Part shown: piece after piece, positions 58,430 through 64,000 of the stretch
Layout of the letters: each line of letters begins with the position of its first letter
Numbering within the stretch: the stretch's first letter is position 1
Assembly: GCA_035578155.1 (NCBI GenBank)
Contig: JAPWDM010000003.1
Location: 18,316,916-18,380,915 of the forward strand
DNA length: 64,000 nt
DNA from: Brachynemurus nebulosus
Lineage: Eukaryota; Arthropoda; Insecta; Neuroptera; Myrmeleontidae
Reading direction: 5' to 3'
Position numbers and translations under genes: made by a program
Notes under the pieces: generated by a model
What the model was told of the DNA's origin: nothing
Seen by the model: the letters and a program-made list of their open reading frames with translations, nothing else
Databases searched by the model: none

Positions 58430-58746
58430 GCTGGCGTTCCAGACGAAAATTTTGTTAGCCTAACGTTAGCTAACGGAGCTTTCACCGTTACAAACCAGAG
58501 GGCACGCATTCAAAAATTAACGTACATTATATATTAAAACAACAATTTCTAACATGGTGACTGATTATTTTTATTCCATAATTTTTAAATGTGGCTGTAC
58601 TTCAAAAATTAAGTATTTATACCGTGAAAAACCATGAAAAATAATTAACTTGCATTAATTTTTTGAATCAGAGCCCTTTAGTTTGTAACGGTGTAGGCTC
58701 CGTTAGCTAACGTTAGGCTAACAAAATTTTCGTCTGGAACGCCAGC
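58430..58746. mobile_element. 317-bp MITE with ~75-bp near-identical TIRs
   Basis: GCTGGCGTTCCAGACGAAAA, then TTTTGTTAGCCTAACGTTAG and CTAACGGAGC at both ends in inverted orientation, differing only in the inner third. AATT flanks both sides (58426-58429, 58747-58750). The internal palindrome CTAACGTTAG is notable. No ORF. Confidence 0.88.
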
Positions 58747-58750
58747 AATT

Positions 58751-59250
58751 ATGCTGTGTCAATTGATCGTCAATGAGTGCATTCGTTGCCCTCTTCATTT
58801 ACTTCTAAATAATGTATGCACATGCGCACACTAATTCCTACATTTAGAAGTCACAGATCAATAGATTCAATTTAAATACAAAATTGTGTGAATCGTCAGG
58901 CGCCTTTTGGTGGGATGTTATACCATTTTAAATTCAGTCGTTCCATAAGCAGTGAACGATGAACATCAATTGTTGTTGATTGTTGTCTGATTATTGGACC
59001 ACCGTACACAGTTTGTAATACGTGCGTGGTGTTATGGATGTGTATACAAGGCACATATATCATACATATACAAACGCAAGATCAATATATGTACATAACA
59101 TGTGAGTGGGGGATTTACGTCATTTTTTGTCTACGCTGGTATCGCTAGTATACAGATAGGAAACTGGTTTCTGTATTCTGTGTTAGAAGTAAATGATGAA
59201 CGAATACATTCATTGACGATCAACTGACAAAACGGAACGCAGCATTATTG
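58751..59250. repeat. TIR-like element around CAATTGATCGTCAATGA arms
   Basis: TGTCAATTGATCGTCAATGA then GTGCATTCGTT...CATTTACTTCTAA at 58756-58808 is repeated inverted at ~59186-59232 (TTAGAAGTAAATGATGAACG...). The stretch between is AT-rich with no gene. Confidence 0.7.
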
Positions 59251-59417
59251 ATATTCTGTGATTAAAATTTTTTAAGATTATGTATGACAAAAATTTTTGA
59301 GATTATGAAAATAAAAACCCTTATACATTTTTCTTAAAATTTGTTTTATTTCTTTTTAAAAATATAAAATATCTTTTTTTTATTTAATAAAAATTTTTGG
59401 TATAAAATGCACTTGTT

Positions 59418-61537
59418 TTAATCAATCAAATATGGACTATCTAATGCACCAGCTCCGGCAGCAACACCGCCTTCATTTGCCGTTGATAATTTCGTACGTA
59501 ACATGTGTCCAACTTGTTTATTATAAACAATTTTTTCGGAATCCCTAAAGAACAAAAATGAATTTTTATTCATTCTAATGACCAAAATATTTTAGTATTA
59601 AAGTACCCTATAACAGCACCAAATATTCCTAATTCAGACACTAAATCAACGATGTCCGGTACACCCGGATTATTCGGTCGAATTAAATATCCGGACATTG
59701 TTGGCGGATTGATTCGTTCCATTAAAATCCACGCCGTCCTCTCCTGACTATCCCTCATCTTCACGAGTACATCTCGAATATCTTTTCCGTAAACATTATT
59801 CCCGCCACCCTCACGTTGCGGCTTCAAAACGTATCGGTCGGGATTTTGTAAGGCCATATCGATAGCTTGTTCACCACTCTCGTCAAAATCTAAACTGTAG
59901 AGTCCGGTAAAAATTTCATGTACCGCTTCAACTTGTTCCGGTAATTTTAAGTATCGTTCAACTGCATTCGGTTTGGCTAACGCTTGTTGCACTTTTTTCG
60001 TGCCGGCTAAATGATAATGAATCGAGGGACATTTGATCGCTAACGAACGTTCCATTAATAATCGAGCGTCCCATTCACGTTTAGTGTGATAATGGCCTGG
60101 TTCGTAGCCAGCACGCATATAGATAACCGCTACTTCGTAACCATCTCTATAAATTTACAACATACATTTAATTTTTGCTGCCATTTCGCTAATTATTAAC
60201 AAATATTACATAATAGATTCGATTATAGCAAAATGTTTGTTATTTTTTTATGACGTAAATGTCTCCTTTTTTCACCAGTGGTGGCTATCACATTTTTTTA
60301 AAAGCTTTTATTTAACTTGCTATGTTAGTATGTTGGTTTAGATCAAATCTTGGAATCAAAATTTAGACAGGTTCTAGTTGAACTAGAGGTTTCAAATTTT
60401 GCATACGTGTCTAACCTTGATGACAATGCAATACTGTATAATTAGTTTTTCCCTAATTCGCCCCAAACTAAAATTGTTGATTTTTAGTCCTATGCAACTT
60501 TTTGACATTTAGAATTGTCAAATATTGTCCATTGATTTTACATTGTAATTTTTTGTTTCCATAGTTATGTCTGATTAGGGTAAATTAACCGATTAAAATA
60601 TAGGTAAAAAAATTACTTTTTTATTTTTTTATTTAATTAATTGTAATCAGACTAAAGAGTAGAAAATAAAATAAAGTAAAAAAAATGTGTTAAGAAAAAG
60701 CTTTTATTTAAAAATGGGCTAAAAAAATGAAATAACTGCTGAGTGAAGTTTGAAGCAATATGCAACATAATTTATAAAAGCTTGCGGCGTTTAATTAAGT
60801 TTGGTAAGTACTGAAAAGTAAAATAGCTACACTTATATCCAAAACAGAAATAATTAATGATAATGCCTCAAGCTTTTATAAATTATGTTGCATATAGCTT
60901 CAAACTTCACTCAGTAGTTATTTCATTTTTTTAGCCCATTTTTAAATAAAAGCTTTCTCTTAAAAAACATTTTTTTTACTTTATTTTATTAATAATTATT
61001 TATAATATGGTCCATTTCAGTTAAATTTAACCATGCTTCGTCACTTTGAATTTAAATAATTTCCGTTTTATTGGCTTCATCTCTTTCATTATTGCATTTA
61101 CGTAAATTTTAAATTTGCAAGTTTGTCTTTAGAAAAGAATAGAAGATTGATTTGTTTCGAATATAAGAATTATTTAATTTTTTAACGAAAGCGCATGATC
61201 AATTGTATTTGAAATGAGGTATACCTATTTATGGATGGCTTACTGACGCAATCTCGTATATTACTTTTATCGATTTTCTGTTTATTGTGTCAATTATGAA
61301 TTACAGTAGAACCACTCATAGCTTATACATTTGGGACCGATAGGATACCTAACTGCATGAGTTTAATATTGTAAAAATGAAGCCACATCGGCCATTTTGA
61401 AAAAGATCAAAATAATATTTATATATTATAATGCTATTACTATTTTAACATTTATTTTCAATTGTAAATCTATTTAGTAATAAATAATTTCTGAATTTTT
61501 ATTTCAATGTGTATATGTGTATATTTATTTATATGTG

Positions 61538-61617
<80 letters not shown>

Positions 61618-61624
61618 CACATCT

Positions 61625-61685
<61 letters not shown>

Positions 61686-63412
61686 CCATGGGATCGACAA
61701 ACCTCTCATAAGTTATAATTCTAAGAATCTCCCACCTAAAGTGTCTTAACAAATTCGACACATGTCCCTTACACCTTTCCAAGAGTACGCATTATACGTT
61801 TTAACTATGGATGTAGTCTATATATACATATACAGGGATACCAAACCATATGAAATAAAAGTGAAGCATGTTATTATGCAGTCGCCATTTTAAAAAAGAT
61901 CAAAATAGTCGTGTAATAATTAACGGATAATACATACATATTAACACTGTAAACACAATAAAATAAAAATTTAGAAATTATTTATTATTAAATAGATTTA
62001 AAATTGAAATTAATTGTTAAAATAGTAATAGCATTATAATATATAAATATGATTTTGACCTTTTTCAAAATGGCTGACGTGGCTTCATTTTTACAATATT
62101 AAATGCATGCAGTTAGGTATCCTGCCTATATAATTCATTCATGGTTTTGAAACCGCGCATTGCCGCGATCACTACTACAGAACTACGCATGCACTTGTAA
62201 CTAGTTAGTAGAAGCAGCAAAAGAGGAGAAAATATAACTGATGAGGGATTCTACTGTATTAATGCAAACTAGTACCACAGAACATTTTTTTTTAATTTAC
62301 CACGATACGTTACCAATGTTACCGTCAAAGCTTCAGTTGAAAAGTATTTGTATAGGTCAAATTAACTAAAAATGGTCTGACGTCATCAAACAAATGTAAA
62401 AAATAAACCAAAATTAGACGTACCTAATTTTCAATTTGTATATATAATATATATTTTTATACCCAAATTAGATATATACATACATGTTTCACTTGATAAA
62501 GTTTCTAATTTTACCACCAGAAGCGCGTGTGTAGTTTCTTCGTCGCCACTAAGTAACCAGTTGTAAAATTAATACAAAATAACTAGATTACAAGTGCTAA
62601 AAATTTAATTTCAATACTCACAGTCGTAAAACCGGAAATCATTAGGTTGCTAAATAGTTTAAAATAGCCTAAAAACAAAACTGGGATACAGACAAGAGCA
62701 AAGGACAATCTGAGTAACATTGAAACAATCAAATAAAGATGATACTTTCTGAATATTTCATGCATTAAACTAGATTGCATTCTCCTATCTTATGGAAATA
62801 ATTAAAAATTCATAAATAACACGATTTTGAATAGTAATTTATGTTTTAATTATACGTTAAAGTATAGTACTTCGTTTACACGAAATATTAATTGTCTTAA
62901 CAAAAGAAATAAATTAAGTACTCCGTATTTTGTGTTTCCTGAAAAGTTATCCATTTCTGAGGTACGAGGTTGCGTCACAAAAGAAATGTTGTGCTGTTGA
63001 AATTTAATATTGCTTAAAAAAAGTCAAATAAAAATGTTTTTAAACAGCCCATGGAATGTTTATAAGACGTAAATACATATACATAGAAAATTTTTTTTAA
63101 TATTTCAATGTTTTTATTTACGTACCACCTGCTTTGATGAAGTTTGTTATGATCAAATTCACATAGTACTTACATAAGAAGTTCTTTTTTGTCTCCTAAT
63201 TTCGCTCCATCAGCAATTTGGGTTAATGTTCGTCGAATTACTTTAACGTCACGATTTAATTCCTTTATTTTGAATTCGTGGAAGCGTTGATCACAAATAT
63301 TGTAAGTTACATCCTCAACTAAAAACATAATTACAGCTGTTCTAACATTGTAAAATTCCCACGCTTTAAGCATGGCCGAACATAGTCCATTTAGTGCATC
63401 ATTGTCTGGTAG
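59418..63412 (-). CDS. GSS: Glutathione synthetase, 5'-partial, last three coding exons
   Basis: Joins gamma-glutamylcysteine and glycine using ATP, the last step of glutathione synthesis in the cytosol. The exons are 63412-63174, 60146-59607 and 59544-59418 (minus) with GT-AG junctions; phases 2 and 2 join correctly ([14 protein letters not shown] and AVIG-DSEKIV). They encode about 301 C-terminal residues of the ~474 in the family. Hallmarks: [41 protein letters not shown], the glycine-rich ATP-grasp loop [19 protein letters not shown], and the ending [14 protein letters not shown] followed by LID and TAA. The exon starting [20 protein letters not shown] begins at 63412 in phase 0; earlier exons lie beyond 64000. 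An AATAAA on the minus strand near 59380 is a candidate poly(A) signal. The 3-kb intron 60147-63173 contains a pogo-like MITE and a long hairpin. Confidence 0.95.
60671..60990. repeat. Long near-perfect inverted repeat, ~115-bp arms
   Basis: 60671-60785 and 60862-60990 are reverse complements at about 95% identity (AAGCTTTTATTTAAAAATGG, GAAATAACTRCTGAGTGAAG, ATGCAACATAATTTATAAAA), with a ~75-nt spacer. It lies in a GSS intron. The high identity means recent formation or gene conversion. Confidence 0.88.
61010..61225 (+). repeat. Fragment of the 47030-48231 element, without the nested TTAA insertion
   Basis: ATGGTCCATTTCAGTTAAAT runs directly into TTAACCATGCTTCGTCACTT, then AATTTCCGTTTTATTGGCTT and TAGAAGATTGATTTGTTTCG, colinear with 47111-47134 plus 47905-48100. 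It serves as the empty-site comparison. Confidence 0.85.
61304..62256. mobile_element. pogo/Tigger-like MITE, 953 bp, TA TSD, with two (TA)n tracts
   Basis: CAGTAGAACCACTCATAGCT at the left and, inverted, CAGTAGAATCCCTCATCAGT at the right, each next to TA. Arms of ~170 bp further in are also inverted copies (TTAGTTAGGTATCC.., AATGAAGCCACRTC.GCCATTTT, AATGCTATTACTATTTTAAC). The centre holds TA runs at 61545-61610 and 61628-61681. In the long GSS intron. Confidence 0.8.
62350..62550. repeat. Fragments of two repeat families
   Basis: 62352-62430 matches one arm of the MITE at 8120-8314 (TATAGGTCAAATTAACTAAA, AATGGTCTGACGTCATCAAA). 62505-62550 (TTTTACCACCAGAAGCGCGT) matches the inverted end of the 47030-48231 element. 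Confidence 0.65.
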
Positions 63413-64000
63413 CTGAAATATTATTTTTACCGTGAGTTTAAAGTATTTATTTTCTACAAAATTACTTAACTAACATAATTATTCAATGCGGATAAGAGTA
63501 GGGGTATTGTCTGGTTTAGAAAATATGAAATAAAAAAAATTGTGTGTTTAAGACCACACAATCCAAGTGAAAATTTCTATGGCGACCAGAATTCATAAGA
63601 AATCAAAGTATGTCTTAGTTTAATAATTCGATTGAAGTATCAATATTTTTTTTTTTGCCATTTTTAAGAATAATTTATTTATCGTCTATTTACCATAATA
63701 GTATGTTATACACCAAGGGACTAAAGTGTGAGTTTTAATTCCGAGTTTGAAGTTTGTTGCAGAGGGCCTGTAAAGACCCGAGGGCAACAAATCACACGAG
63801 GAATGAAAAAAACACTTTAGGCCTGTGGTGTATATATACTATTTTTTGCAATTTCGAATAATTTAAAATTATAAAAATTAAAAAAAATTATTTAAATGTC
63901 ATTCAAATTGTATGTAATAATATTCCATCAAGTATACTTTGGATAAATCAATCGAATTGTACAATACAATATAAATGTTTGTCTTTATCTACAAGTTTGA
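63413..64000. other. GSS intron, right edge of window
   Basis: Starts at the acceptor side of the most upstream GSS exon seen. No further GSS exon is recognised. The only structured feature is the hairpin at 63690-63836. Confidence 0.6.
63690..63836. repeat. Terminal-motif hairpin (AATAGTAT…ATACTATT), locus 4
   Basis: ATAGTATGTTATACACCA pairs with TGGTGTATATATACTAT; CTAAAGTGT with ACACTTTAG; AATTCC with GGAAT; GTTTGTTGC with GCAACAAAT. The centre AGGGCCTGTAAAGACCCGAG is GC-rich. Same outer motif as 17841-17984, different arm sequence. Confidence 0.78.

Noticed and set aside
1..64000. CRISPR arrays, operons, bacterial promoters or terminators
   Set aside because: The window is eukaryotic. 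The only regular tandem array (30220-31690) has no unique spacers and is a minisatellite.

Overview
This window is AT-rich nuclear DNA from an animal, almost certainly an insect. The evidence is eukaryotic genes with short exons and GT-AG introns, long (TA)n microsatellites, and many small terminal-inverted-repeat (TIR) transposons. The gene set (EPT1, CHCHD7, NEURL4, ADA2A, glutathione synthetase) is conserved across animals; I cannot name the species or order from sequence alone.

Layout. 1687-9548 (+): most of an ethanolamine phosphotransferase gene (EPT1/SELENOI family), six coding exons with the N-terminus off-window. Its 5.2 kb second intron holds a complete P-superfamily transposon (2837-6561) carrying a THAP-domain transposase on the minus strand. 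9893-13489: a hAT-type MITE, then a 3.2 kb hAT-bounded element carrying a decayed kinesin-7 (CENP-E-like) motor fragment with introns. 16707-17135 (-): CHCHD7, a three-exon twin-CX9C mitochondrial protein. 17.4-22.4 kb: MITE-rich intergenic DNA. 22668-53360 (-): a complete 20-coding-exon NEURL4 gene (1551 aa by my splice model), with introns full of transposons, a Helentron-like element containing a 120-bp minisatellite, and one small unrecognised plus-strand ORF (32792-33100). 53361-55480: shared upstream region of the divergent genes NEURL4 and ADA2A, containing a hAT element. 55481-56632 (+): single-exon ADA2A lacking the usual ZZ finger. 59418-63412 (-): the C-terminal exons of glutathione synthetase, with the N-terminus beyond the right edge.

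The genes are unrelated housekeeping genes, not an operon or pathway. What stands out is the transposon record. About ten TIR elements have boundaries I could fix by eye from target-site duplications (TSDs: TA, TAA, TTAA, 7 bp, 8 bp). Three nested insertions can be checked against uninterrupted copies of the host repeat in the same window. The observations most worth a second look are the hAT element with captured kinesin exons, the in-frame TGA of EPT1 at the vertebrate selenocysteine position, the nearly intact P-like element with a single amber codon, and a group of hairpin repeats that share end motifs but have unrelated, self-complementary arms.

All splice sites, homologies and repeat classifications were made by eye and from memory of the protein families; no search was run.
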